IMG/VR virus record: IMGVR_UViG_3300047468_000050
Coordinates: 1-22,140 of that record
Reading direction: 5' to 3' (one strand)
Length of the DNA: 22,140 nucleotides
Source of the DNA: a virus
Below the pieces are notes generated by a model that ran no database searches, was not told the DNA's origin, and was given only the letters and a program-made list of their open reading frames with translations. Made by a program: the position numbers and the translations under genes. The stretch's first letter is position 1, and every line of letters begins with the position of its first letter. Shown piece after piece: positions 14,210 through 20,867 of the stretch.

Positions 14210-15421
14210 TTAGCCGTTGCGTGCGCCGGGGTCTGCGAAGCCGAGTCTGATGCCCCATAGGACAGCGCCCGGGGCGAGCTTGACGAGCACGCTGTAGCGG
14301 CTCTCGCCGTTGATCACGAGCAGCCCGGTAAACGTCGCGCTTGTGAGGTACACGTCTGACGCGGTGAAGCCTGGCAAGTCGATGTCAGCGCCGATCTGAC
14401 TGTAGGTGCTTGCGGGTGGCGGCTGCGGGTTTGTGGCTCCCATGGCGCGGGGCCACCACACGAGCTTTGCTTGGTTGTAGACGGTGGGCCCGTATGCGCG
14501 CCACGTGATTTCGAGAGTAACTTTCTGCGTGCCGCGCGGCACAGCGACGGGGTACTCAACCCAGACGGAGTTGGTGGCGTGCGTGTTGCCGACGCAGCCC
14601 TGACTGCCGTAGATGTTGAGCGAGCCGAGCGGCTCGGGCGGTGACACGTTCCAATGAATCGGGCGCATGATGTCGAGCTGCAGATAGCGCATGGGGATCG
14701 CGGCTGCCGCTAGCTCGTATTCGATGTCGATGGGGCCCGTGAGGTGTAGCGACACCTCGGCCTTCAAGTTGTCGGTGGTGACGTGGTTGGTGGCAGTGAG
14801 GGTCTCGCATGTGGTGTTTTTGCCGAATAGCGTGGCGGTGAAGTTGCCGGCTACCGCTGTGATCGCTGTCGCGTTGAGCGTTGTGACGTTGATGGTATCG
14901 AATGCGCCCGACGCCCATGCCGAGTCATTCCAGCTTGCCGGGCTCGCGGGGTGCGTGAGCACCTCGAGCGCGTTGGTGGTGTTGATCGCGATGGCCTGCG
15001 CGACGGCAGCGCTATTCTGTGCCCACTGCGTGCCGTTCCACGTGGCGTTGTAAACCAGCATGAACTTGCGCGTCGCGCTGCCGCCGACGTAGAGGCTGGC
15101 GAAGATGCTAGCCGACGTGGTCGGGAAGCGCGCCACGAGCCGATACGAGCCGTTGGGCACGCTCGTCGCAGCTAGGAGCGGCACGATGTCAGCGGCGGCG
15201 CTCGATTGAGCGAAGCGCAGCGCGAGGTCGGCGGTGGCCTCGCCGAGGATCACAGCGTTTAGAAACGTGAGCCACTCGCCAGTGGCATACTGCAGATGGT
15301 TCCACCACTCGGCGGGCGGCGGCTCGTCGACAATCCAGCCTAGCGCGCGCTTGCCTGTTGGCGGCTCGAGCTTGGTGCCGGTGGTTGCCCACGTGGGGAG
15401 CGTGACTGTTGGTCTAGGCAT
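14210..15421 (-). CDS. Fibre-like virion protein between the terminase genes
   Basis: The product is 403 residues. The N-terminus has the pattern WATTGTKLEPPTGKRALGW followed by EPPPAEWWNHLQYATGEWL, a signature often found at the start of phage tail-fibre and appendage proteins (P-x-x-G-K ... P-x-x-W-x-N). The middle is Thr/Asn/Ala-rich beta repeat-like sequence (INVTTLNATAITAVAGNFT, TLTATNHVTTDNL). The C-terminal half looks like a beta-rich receptor-type domain (YPVAVPRGTQKVTLEITWR, GLLVINGESRYSVLVKLAP). It overlaps the small terminase by 8 bp and ends 3 bp before the large terminase. A head or tail fibre is the best guess; the exact role is unknown. It could have been acquired as a unit. 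Confidence 0.65.
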   Translation of the reverse strand: MPRPTVTLPTWATTGTKLEPPTGKRALGWIVDEPPPAEWWNHLQYATGEWLTFLNAVILGEATADLALRFAQSSAAADIVPLLAATSVPNGSYRLVARFPTTSASIFASLYVGGSATRKFMLVYNATWNGTQWAQNSAAVAQAIAINTTNALEVLTHPASPASWNDSAWASGAFDTINVTTLNATAITAVAGNFTATLFGKNTTCETLTATNHVTTDNLKAEVSLHLTGPIDIEYELAAAAIPMRYLQLDIMRPIHWNVSPPEPLGSLNIYGSQGCVGNTHATNSVWVEYPVAVPRGTQKVTLEITWRAYGPTVYNQAKLVWWPRAMGATNPQPPPASTYSQIGADIDLPGFTASDVYLTSATFTGLLVINGESRYSVLVKLAPGAVLWGIRLGFADPGARNG

Positions 15422-16082
15422 GCGGTGATGGTCCTTGTGTGCCGGGTGCGTCGGTGGTCGGTGAGGGTTGCGGGTCGGTGAGCGCGTCGGGCGCGCGCGT
15501 GAAACCGTACTTAGCGATCGCAGCGTCGAGCTCGGCGTCGCTCATGTCAGAGGGGCCCTTAGTGACAGTGACAGTCTGCTTTTGCCGGTAGCGCTGCGGA
15601 AAGCGCCGCTCGAGATACCAAGCGCCCGCGCGCCAATCCTCGAGCGAGGCCGACGTGACGCGCTGCACGACGCTCGCCTCTGCTCGAGCAAGCGAGGCCT
15701 GCATGTCCGACCAGAACGTGGCAAACGGTTGCTCGCCGGCCTGACCGCGCTTGCGCCACTCGTAGTAGGTCGAGCGGTTGATTGACTCGGCCTGGCATGC
15801 GGTGGCGATGGGCACGCCGACGGCGACCATGGCGCAGAGGCGCTCATGCAGCACGCGGTTATAGACGACGCGCCGATCTGACTGCTGCAGTGTCATGTCG
15901 GGGATGTTGACGCCGCGCCCTGCGAGGTCGCCGAGCACCACTGCGCGCTCGTAAAGCTCGACAGTCGGGCGAGCTCGTTTCTTGGGCTTGTCTGTTTCGC
16001 GCGCGCGCGGGCGCGAGCGCCGGGTTTTGCTGCTGATGGCTGCTTTTTTGGGTGCAGGTCGTGTGCGCTGCTTGGGCGGCAT
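15414..16082 (-). CDS. terS: Terminase small subunit-like DNA-binding protein
   Basis: The product is 222 residues. After a basic N-terminal tail (residues 1-40, many Lys/Arg), a helix-turn-helix lies at about 88-112 (VGVPIATACQAESINRSTYY, then EWRKRGQ). This is followed by FWSDMQASLARAEASVVQR and DWRAGAWYLERRFPQRYR at 149-166. The order of HTH, AxA helix and W+AxxWxLERR.P is typical of small terminase proteins that recognise packaging DNA. The C-terminus (after about 195) is Pro/Thr-rich and disordered. ATG at 16082 lies 20 bp beyond the zinc-ribbon gene; no clear ribosome site is seen. A GTGACAGTGACAGTC stretch near 15561 is noted because it resembles the origin repeats, but it encodes an ordinary VTVT. 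Confidence 0.82.
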   Translation of the reverse strand: MPPKQRTRPAPKKAAISSKTRRSRPRARETDKPKKRARPTVELYERAVVLGDLAGRGVNIPDMTLQQSDRRVVYNRVLHERLCAMVAVGVPIATACQAESINRSTYYEWRKRGQAGEQPFATFWSDMQASLARAEASVVQRVTSASLEDWRAGAWYLERRFPQRYRQKQTVTVTKGPSDMSDAELDAAIAKYGFTRAPDALTDPQPSPTTDAPGTQGPSPHA

Positions 16083-16102
16083 AGACAGTCAAACAGGGTG
16101 TG

Positions 16103-16423
16103 TTAGTAGGTTGGGCCCCGCGTCGCCGAGCGGCGGCACGCGTCGCACTGCGTCGAGTGCCGGCTGCGCCACTTGCTCGAGCTCATCTCGCGCACGGTTC
16201 CGCAACGGCAGCGCACTACAAACCAGTTTTCGGGGCCCGCGCTGCGCTGCCTCACAAACGCACTGACTATCGTCCAAGCTGTCGCCATGGGGTCGGGCAG
16301 GCGCGACGGCGGCGCGGACGGCAAGCACGCGCTGCACAGCCCCCCATAGCGGCGCAGCGGCGGCAGTAGAGCCCCGCAGCGGCAGTGCGTCGGTGTGTCC
16401 GGGATCGGTTTGGGCGACGCCAC
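16103..16423 (-). CDS. Small double zinc-ribbon protein
   Basis: The product is 106 residues from a GTG at 16423, with GAGG (plus-strand 16432-16435) placed 8 nt upstream. Two zinc-site pairs are visible: CRC at 14-16 with CSAC at 30-33, then CRC at 72-74 (in WFVVRCRCGTVREM) with CDAC at 93-96. Each half looks like a separate zinc ribbon. The second resembles the CxCG...CxxC modules attached to phage HNH and AP2 proteins, but no nuclease residues accompany it. It lies between the RuvC-like resolvase and the small terminase, so a DNA-binding role in recombination or packaging is likely but unproven. Confidence 0.7.
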   Translation of the reverse strand: MASPKPIPDTPTHCRCGALLPPLRRYGGLCSACLPSAPPSRLPDPMATAWTIVSAFVRQRSAGPENWFVVRCRCGTVREMSSSKWRSRHSTQCDACRRSATRGPTY

Positions 16424-16433
16424 GGCGAGCGCC

Positions 16434-17048
16434 TCATGAGGTAATGCGGCACTTGGTGCGCGCGTGCAGGATGCCGCTCGTTGACGCGACGTGGCCTAGA
16501 CAGATGGCCGCGGCGGCGTCGTTGGTGAGCGGCGTGATGGGCAGCCGCGCCCGCTCTAAGAGCCCGTAGGCTGCGCGCAGCTCGAGCCGCCGCGCGTCCT
16601 CGCGCTTGAGTGTGCCGAGCCCAAAGCAGCGCGAGCGCCACTCTGCCGCGGTGTACTCGATTACGTGGTGCGCGGGCCCGCCGCTGTAGCGCCACGCAGC
16701 GCGCCACACAGCGACGTGCTCGCGCAGCCGCACGACGGAGCTGAGCGGCCCGCCATAGGGCACCTCGAGCGCGAGCGCGAGCGGCAGCCCGAGCTGCTCG
16801 GCGAGGTCGCGCGTCGAGCGCATGAGCACGTGCCGGTGCTCGTCGGCGTCGATGTCGAGCTCGCCGTAGTCGTGGAGCTTGCCGCGCGTGTAGCGGGCGG
16901 TGCCCGACGTGCTCGCGACGTCGACGGCGAGCAGCACGAGCTCGAGCGGGCGAGGGGTGGGGAAGTCGCGCGGCTCGGAGCGCTTGAAGTGCAGCCCCCG
17001 ACGCGAGGTGCGCGAGGGGCGCAGGAACGGCAGCAGGCGTGCAGTCAT
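16434..17048 (-). CDS. RuvC-like Holliday junction resolvase
   Basis: The product is 204 residues from an ATG at 17048, which overlaps the previous stop codon as ATGA. The RNase H-like fold is supported by the first strand LVLLAVDVASTSGTARY with Asp43, LALALEVPYGG with Glu95, and the C-terminal helix LTNDAAAAICLGHVA with Asp177. These three acidic residues are placed as in RuvC-type nucleases (D ... E ... D), and the stretch AAEWRSRCFGLGTLKREDA (134-152) matches the Pro/Ala-x-WR plus basic-loop region of phage RuvC-like enzymes. It would resolve branched DNA from replication before packaging. The first 35 residues are basic and Pro-rich and not part of the fold. Neighbours are a Cys-rich protein upstream and a zinc-ribbon protein downstream. 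Confidence 0.8.
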   Translation of the reverse strand: MTARLLPFLRPSRTSRRGLHFKRSEPRDFPTPRPLELVLLAVDVASTSGTARYTRGKLHDYGELDIDADEHRHVLMRSTRDLAEQLGLPLALALEVPYGGPLSSVVRLREHVAVWRAAWRYSGGPAHHVIEYTAAEWRSRCFGLGTLKREDARRLELRAAYGLLERARLPITPLTNDAAAAICLGHVASTSGILHARTKCRITS

Positions 17049-17290
17049 GGTCGGCTCACGGGGGCAGGGGTTGGGCGGGGCGGGGCGTTGGGCGGGGCGC
17101 TGGGCGCGTAGAAACAGCCGCACGGGTGGCAGACTGAGAGCGTGCCGAGCTCGTCGGCGCGCTGGACGTCGACGTAGAGGCAGCGGCGGCAGCGCGCGCA
17201 GACGCGGTCGAGGTCGGGGCAGCTGTGCGCGACGCGCATGGCGACGCGCTGCCCGCTGCGCAGGAGGCAACGCGGGCACACGCGGCTCAC
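17045..17290 (-). CDS. Small Cys-rich zinc-binding protein
   Basis: The product is 81 residues from a GTG at 17290 that overlaps the helicase-loader stop as GTGA; the gene ends with an ATGA overlap into the RuvC-like gene, so all three are probably co-translated. Nine Cys occur, as CPRC (5-8), C24, CARCRRC (31-37), and CHPCGC (54-59), enough for two zinc sites. The middle (LDRVCARCRRCLYVDVQ) looks like a rubredoxin-type or treble-clef knuckle. The last 20 residues are Pro/Ala-rich. No family name can be given. Co-translation suggests a part in replication or recombination. Confidence 0.65.
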   Translation of the reverse strand: MSRVCPRCLLRSGQRVAMRVAHSCPDLDRVCARCRRCLYVDVQRADELGTLSVCHPCGCFYAPSAPPNAPPRPTPAPVSRP

Positions 17291-18003
17291 GGCTTGTCTC
17301 GCAAGTTGGGGCCCGCGACAGTGCGCTGCAGCGCGAGCTCGTCGAGCAGCGAGCCGAGCGCGCCGTGCGCGTAGGTGGTCTTGAGCTGCCCTTGCGAGAC
17401 GTAGCTCGTGACGAGCGTGTCGCGCGACGCGCGCGCCTCGAGCAGCTCGCGCAGCGCGAGCGACACTTGCGCATGGTGGCGGGTTTCCTCGCCGCCGAGC
17501 CCGTCGACGATGAGCAGCGGCGCCTGCGCGAGACGTTGCCAGCGTGCGCCCTCGTCGCCGTATAGCGTGCCGTGCGCCTGCAGGAGCGCGCGCGGGGTCG
17601 CCCATAGACTCGCGGGGTGCTCGAGCGCGAGCGCGGCGCCTGCAACGGTCTTGCCCGAGCCGACGCTCGCGCACAGCACGAGCACGCGGCGCCGCTCGGG
17701 GTCGCGGTACCACTCGCGCACGGCATCGAGCGGCAAGCTGCGCGGCAGCTGCTCGGCAGCGAGCAGCTCGAGCACACGAGGCGTGAGCCCGACGCCGAGC
17801 TGCTCGAGCTGCCGGCGGCGAGCGAGCTTGCGGTCGCGAGCTCGGGCGACGGGGTCGGGGGGCGGCCCGGGTGGGCTCGGCGGTCGCTGCCCGCCGCTGG
17901 CGACCACGCGGGCGCACTGCTCGATGGCCTCACGCAGCCGCTGCTTGGCGGTCGGCATGAGCGATGCGACAGAGGCCGGCGGGGCGTCGCGGCGCGAGGT
18001 CAT
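17287..18003 (-). CDS. DnaC/IstB-like helicase loader ATPase
   Basis: The product is 238 residues. After a Pro-rich, basic first 70 residues, an AAA+ ATPase domain follows: Walker A ASVGSGKT (112-119), Walker B LLIVDGLGGEE (163-173, Asp167), and a sensor strand TLVTSYVS (196-203). The pattern and length match DnaC-type proteins that load the replicative helicase at an origin. The start ATG overlaps the initiator stop codon (ATGA), which mirrors the lambda O-P arrangement. No replicative helicase gene is in the window, so the host helicase is probably recruited. An IstB-type transposition helper is the main alternative, but no transposase is nearby. Confidence 0.85.
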   Translation of the reverse strand: MTSRRDAPPASVASLMPTAKQRLREAIEQCARVVASGGQRPPSPPGPPPDPVARARDRKLARRRQLEQLGVGLTPRVLELLAAEQLPRSLPLDAVREWYRDPERRRVLVLCASVGSGKTVAGAALALEHPASLWATPRALLQAHGTLYGDEGARWQRLAQAPLLIVDGLGGEETRHHAQVSLALRELLEARASRDTLVTSYVSQGQLKTTYAHGALGSLLDELALQRTVAGPNLRDKP

Positions 18004-18983
18004 AACACGGCCTCTGCCGCGAGCTCGGCGGCGGTAGCGGGTCGCAGCGGCGCGGGGCGGCCGGGCTGCTCGAGCGGCTTAGCTCGCCCGCTGGGCGGCT
18101 CGCCCGCGAGATAGTCGGGCCAATACCGCAGCACGTGCCCGGCGGTGTAGTAGCGCGACGCCTGCACGTCGGGGCGAGCGCGCACGAGCCGCGTGATGGT
18201 GGCTGCGACGCGGGCGAGGTCGCGCGGCGGTTTGCGCCCGAGCTCGGCATAGGCGTTGCGCTCGTGGTGCGTGCTCGGGTAGGGCGCGGGGCGCGTAAAG
18301 AGGGTCTGACAAAGCAGGTCGAGCCACGTACGCCCGCGGTCAATGTCGACGTCGTGCGCCGCTGCAGCGGTGGGCAGCGGCGCGACGCGGGCGTGACTGT
18401 GCGCGTGACCGGGGGCGTGACTGACCGCGTGACTGTCACTGTGACTTAGCGTGTGACTGTCACGCTGTGACGGGGTCTCGTTTGCTTGATTCTGCTCGAC
18501 GTGGTCTAGCGCCGAGCTGGGGCGATCGCGGGCTGCGTCTGTGCGAGCGTCTCGCGCTCGAGCTCGGGCACGTGAGCGGCGCTTGCGGGCGGCTGCGGGC
18601 GTCTCCTGCGTGCGCCAATAGCCGAGCAGAGCTACGCCGCCGCCCGGCAGCGGGGCGATCTCGCCGATGGCCTGCAGGCGCTCGAGCCCGCGTTTGGTCT
18701 GACGCGTGGTGAGCCCGGCTGCTGCTGCAATCTGACGGACGCTGAGCGGTGCGCCGTTGCACCACGCAATGGGCACGGGCTCGTGCTGCTCGTTGGGCGT
18801 GACAGTCACGCAAGCGTCGCGCGTGACTGTCACGGTTGCAGTGCGCGCGACGCTCGCAGCGCGCATGCGCTGGGCGTGCAGGCGGGCGAGGTGTAAGAGC
18901 GCGGTTAGGAGCGCTCGCCCGAGTCCGTCGAGCGGCGAGTCGGGCCCGTAGTACGTGTCGTGTACCTTGACGTAGTCGTGCAT
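18000..18983 (-). CDS. Replication initiator (lambda O-like), containing the origin repeats
   Basis: The product is 327 residues from ATG 18983 (MHDYVKVHDTYYGPDSPLDG), preferred to a longer frame that would overlap the Cro-like gene. A winged helix-turn-helix lies at 80-121 (LSVRQIAAAAGLTTRQTKRG, then LERLQAIGEI), the usual DNA-binding unit of phage replisome organisers. A basic linker (130-152) leads to residues 173-198, a tetrapeptide-periodic Ser-His region (DSHT-LSHS-DSHA-VSHA-PGHA-HSHA) that is the translation of the 12-bp iterons. The C-terminal domain (215-293; WLDLLCQTLF ... YYTAGHVLRYWPDYLAG) would recruit the loader. The gene is followed at once by the DnaC-like gene. Identification rests on wHTH, iterons and neighbour; sequence family cannot be named. 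Confidence 0.75.
   Translation of the reverse strand: MHDYVKVHDTYYGPDSPLDGLGRALLTALLHLARLHAQRMRAASVARTATVTVTRDACVTVTPNEQHEPVPIAWCNGAPLSVRQIAAAAGLTTRQTKRGLERLQAIGEIAPLPGGGVALLGYWRTQETPAAARKRRSRARARARDARTDAARDRPSSALDHVEQNQANETPSQRDSHTLSHSDSHAVSHAPGHAHSHARVAPLPTAAAAHDVDIDRGRTWLDLLCQTLFTRPAPYPSTHHERNAYAELGRKPPRDLARVAATITRLVRARPDVQASRYYTAGHVLRYWPDYLAGEPPSGRAKPLEQPGRPAPLRPATAAELAAEAVL
18391..18474. repeat. 12-bp iteron array, candidate replication origin
   Basis: GTGAC occurs at 18393, 18405, 18417, 18429, 18441 and 18453, six copies exactly 12 bp apart, with a seventh at 18467. A typical unit is GCGTGACTGTCA. Copies at 18429 and 18453 extend to the palindrome GTGACTGTCAC. A less GC-rich stretch (about 18478-18497) lies directly beside the array. 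Iterons inside the initiator gene next to an AT-richer tract are the classic layout of lambdoid origins, so this is the likely ori. Confidence 0.75.
18797..18834. repeat. Two further initiator-type palindromes 24 bp apart
   Basis: GCGTGACAGTCACGC (18797-18811, 7-bp arms) and CGTGACTGTCACG (18822-18834, 6-bp arms) share the iteron core. Their GTGAC starts (18799 and 18823) are 24 bp apart, twice the iteron period. They lie about 330 bp from the main array, near the 5' end of the initiator gene, and could serve as extra initiator sites or autoregulatory operators. Confidence 0.65.
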
Positions 18984-19059
18984 AGGGGAGTGAGCTCGAG
19001 CGGCGAGCCCCGACAACGCGAGCGAGCAGCGGCGCGCACGCGCAGCGAGGCGTGCGGCG

Positions 19060-19299
19060 TTAGGTGGCAGCGAGCAGCTCGCGCTCGCGCTCGCGGCGGC
19101 GGCGCTTGCACACGCGATAGATCGCATCGACGGACACTGCGTGTTCCGTGGCCTCTGCGATGCTGCGCGCCGTCGAGCGGTGCGGGTAGCTCGAGCCCGC
19201 TGCGATGCGTCGCAGGGTCGAGCACGCGATGCCGGTGTGGCCATGCAGTCGCGAGATGCTTCCCAGTCCGTTGGCGTCGAACCATTCGCGGAGCGTCAT
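19060..19299 (-). CDS. Small HTH regulator, Cro-like
   Basis: The product is 79 residues: MTLREWFDANGLGSISRLHG, then HTGIACSTLRRIAAGSSYPH and a second helix pair (RSTARSIAEATEHAVSVDAIYR). The order L-x-x-HTGI..STLRRIAAG..YP is that of Xre/Cro-type helix-turn-helix domains. The C-terminus is very basic (CKRRRRERERE). It diverges from the larger XRE-type gene across a 269-bp spacer and is the first gene of the leftward transcription unit, so it probably acts as the Cro-like switch protein. The start ATG at 19299 has only a weak GGCGGT upstream. A gap of 76 bp follows before the initiator. Confidence 0.75.
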   Translation of the reverse strand: MTLREWFDANGLGSISRLHGHTGIACSTLRRIAAGSSYPHRSTARSIAEATEHAVSVDAIYRVCKRRRRERERELLAAT

Positions 19300-19568
19300 A
19301 GACCGCCGAGCCTACGGGCTCGCCGAGCAAACGCACAAGCTTCTATCCACACCTAACAGTTAGATATACAGCGAGCGCACGCTCGAGCGTCCGCTGCGCA
19401 CATGTAGGCGCCGCCATGGGTGGCGGCGTGACTAGTCGTTTTTGACGTGCTGTAGCCTGCGCTGGCTAGCCTTAGAGCGTTTAGTCGGGCATAACCTGTT
19501 GACCTACGACGCGCGGGCGGTCTATCCGCTCGAGCAGATGCTGCAACGCTCGTGCAAGGGGCTCGCTC
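19300..19568. promoter_or_regulatory. Divergent control region between the two HTH regulators
   Basis: No gene is seen in this 269-bp spacer. It contains several perfect palindromes: CTAACAGTTAG (19353-19363), ACGCTCGAGCGT (19379-19390), GACTAGTC (19430-19437) and GGCTAGCC (19464-19471), plus a strong hairpin. AACCTGTT at 19493 loosely resembles the first palindrome. TTGACG at 19442 and TTGACC at 19499 are possible rightward -35 boxes, but their -10 partners are poor. AAGGGG at 19556-19561 is the ribosome site of the rightward gene. The layout fits the operator region of a genetic switch. Confidence 0.6.
19409..19428. other. Strong hairpin in the switch region
   Basis: CGCCGCCA-TGGG-TGGCGGCG makes a perfect 8-bp stem with a 4-nt loop. 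The palindrome GACTAGTC and a run of five T (19439-19443) follow on the plus strand. The T-run is 10 nt past the stem, too far for a standard intrinsic terminator, so an operator or an attenuating structure are both possible. Confidence 0.4.
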
Positions 19569-20867
19569 ATGGCGCTACGGCTTAGAATCTCAGACCTCGA
19601 AGCACCTACACCCGACGACCCGATGGGCGAGCCGACGCTGCAGCGCCGCATATGGGCGGCGTACATGAGCCGGGGGTTTAGTCGGCACAAGTTTGCGCGC
19701 TCGTTGGGCGTCCACGGCTCGACGGTGGTGACGTGGTGCACGGGTGAGCGTGATCCCGACTTGCGGCAGCTGATCGCGGTCGCGCTGCTGCTTGACTATC
19801 CGCTCGAGCAGATTGTCTTCGGGCGCCCGGGTCAGGCGGGCGCGCGGGCGGTGGTCGAGGGGCGAGTGCCGCCGAGCGACGAGACGCTGCGCGCTGTGGT
19901 GCGCTCGTTTGTGGTGCTGATCGGCAGCTCGACGGTCTATGGCTCGTCGATGGTGCCGCCGCGTCTCGCGCACATTGCCGCCGAGCGTTGGTCAGGCGGC
20001 GACGATGCCGACGCATCGACGGGGCTCGGCAAGATGCCGCTCGACGTGGCGATGGCCCACTCGTTGCTCGCGCTGCGGCGCGGGCCCGACCTCGACATTC
20101 CCAAACATGGGCCCGGCAGAGAGACGGCGCAGCGGGCGCTGCGTGGCTGGGCGAATGCGGCGGCGCATGGCCACTTGCGCGAGGCGCTCGAGCGCGGTGT
20201 GCGTGACGATGCGGCGCTCGCGCTGCGCGTCGGGCAGCGACTTATCGAGCTCGCGACAGACGACGACGCGGATGCATGGGCAGCGTGCGTGCGCGAGGTG
20301 GTCGACGAGCTCACGGGTGCCGCCGAGCGGCGCCGGGTGTTTGCGGCGATGGATGCAGCCGAGGCGCTCGCAGGCGAGACGGGCGCAGCGACAGCCGACG
20401 AGGCCGACGACGGCGACGAGGCCGACGACGAGCGCGAGGCCGACGAGCTCGAGCACGACGCGCAGCAGCTCGTGCGGTGGCGCCCCTCGCCGGTGGCGTC
20501 ACAGCGCCGGCCTGCAACGCCTGCAACGCCTGCAACGCCCGAGCCGGCAGCGCCCGAGCCGGCGGCGGCGGCGTCGCAGCGGCGGCCTGCAGCGCCCCCA
20601 ACGCCTGCGGCGCCCGATCCGGCAGCGCCGGACAGCTCGCAGCCCGGCGGGCTCGGGCGGGCGCGAGAGGCCTACAACCGCATGATGGATGCGAGCCGCG
20701 CCGGGGGCGGGCGGTCGCTGTCCGACGCTGAGATAGACGCGTTGATTGCGCGCGAGGTGTCGCAGGTGTCGCGGTGGCGAGCTGTGCCGAAGGCGCCCGC
20801 GGTGCCGCCGAGTGACAAGCCCGGGCCCACGCGGGGCAACACGCCGGGGTCTAGGACGCGGCGCTAG
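19569..20867 (+). CDS. XRE-type DNA-binding regulator, probable phage repressor
   Basis: The product is 432 residues. ATG at 19569 is supported by AAGGGG 7 nt upstream. A helix-turn-helix domain occupies about 24-84 (TLQRRIWAAYMSRGFSRHKF, then ARSLGVHGSTVVTWCTGERD, then LLDYPLEQIVFG). Residues 100-260 are helical with no recognised enzyme motif; a LexA/S24 peptidase Ser-Lys pair could not be found. Residues 270-300 are very acidic (DEADDGDEADDERE), 310-358 are Pro/Ala repeats, and 360-405 (GRAREAYNRMMDASRAGG, LSDAEIDALIAREVS) form a last short helical segment. It diverges from the Cro-like gene, so it is the likely repressor. It is twice the usual length, and how it would be inactivated is not evident. 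Confidence 0.7.
   Translation: MALRLRISDLEAPTPDDPMGEPTLQRRIWAAYMSRGFSRHKFARSLGVHGSTVVTWCTGERDPDLRQLIAVALLLDYPLEQIVFGRPGQAGARAVVEGRVPPSDETLRAVVRSFVVLIGSSTVYGSSMVPPRLAHIAAERWSGGDDADASTGLGKMPLDVAMAHSLLALRRGPDLDIPKHGPGRETAQRALRGWANAAAHGHLREALERGVRDDAALALRVGQRLIELATDDDADAWAACVREVVDELTGAAERRRVFAAMDAAEALAGETGAATADEADDGDEADDEREADELEHDAQQLVRWRPSPVASQRRPATPATPATPEPAAPEPAAAASQRRPAAPPTPAAPDPAAPDSSQPGGLGRAREAYNRMMDASRAGGGRSLSDAEIDALIAREVSQVSRWRAVPKAPAVPPSDKPGPTRGNTPGSRTRR
20496..20639 (+). repeat. Imperfect duplication in the regulator's Pro/Ala linker
   Basis: Residues 310-334 and 335-357 both begin ASQRRPA and continue as Pro/Ala/Thr followed by (E/D)PAAP(E/D). Within the first half the 9-bp unit CTGCAACGC occurs three times in a row (20512-20538), giving PAT-PAT-PAT. 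The linker probably varies in length. Confidence 0.75.

Noticed and set aside
15558-15576. GTGACAGTGACAGTC in the small terminase gene as part of the origin
   Set aside because: The GTGAC cores are 6 bp apart and not 12, the site codes for TVTVT, and it is 2.8 kb from the array. It may be chance.
16267-16437. A 56-residue frame starting with an ATGA overlap at the RuvC-like stop (MRRSPWRRPNRSRTHRR)
   Set aside because: It competes with the 106-residue zinc-ribbon frame in the same place. The latter has a ribosome site, four ordered Cys pairs and a normal composition; this frame is Arg-rich shadow sequence.
18984-19244. An N-terminal extension of the replication initiator
   Set aside because: The extra residues overlap the Cro-like gene and are Ala/Ser/Arg-rich shadow sequence; the natural start is MHDYVKV at 18983.
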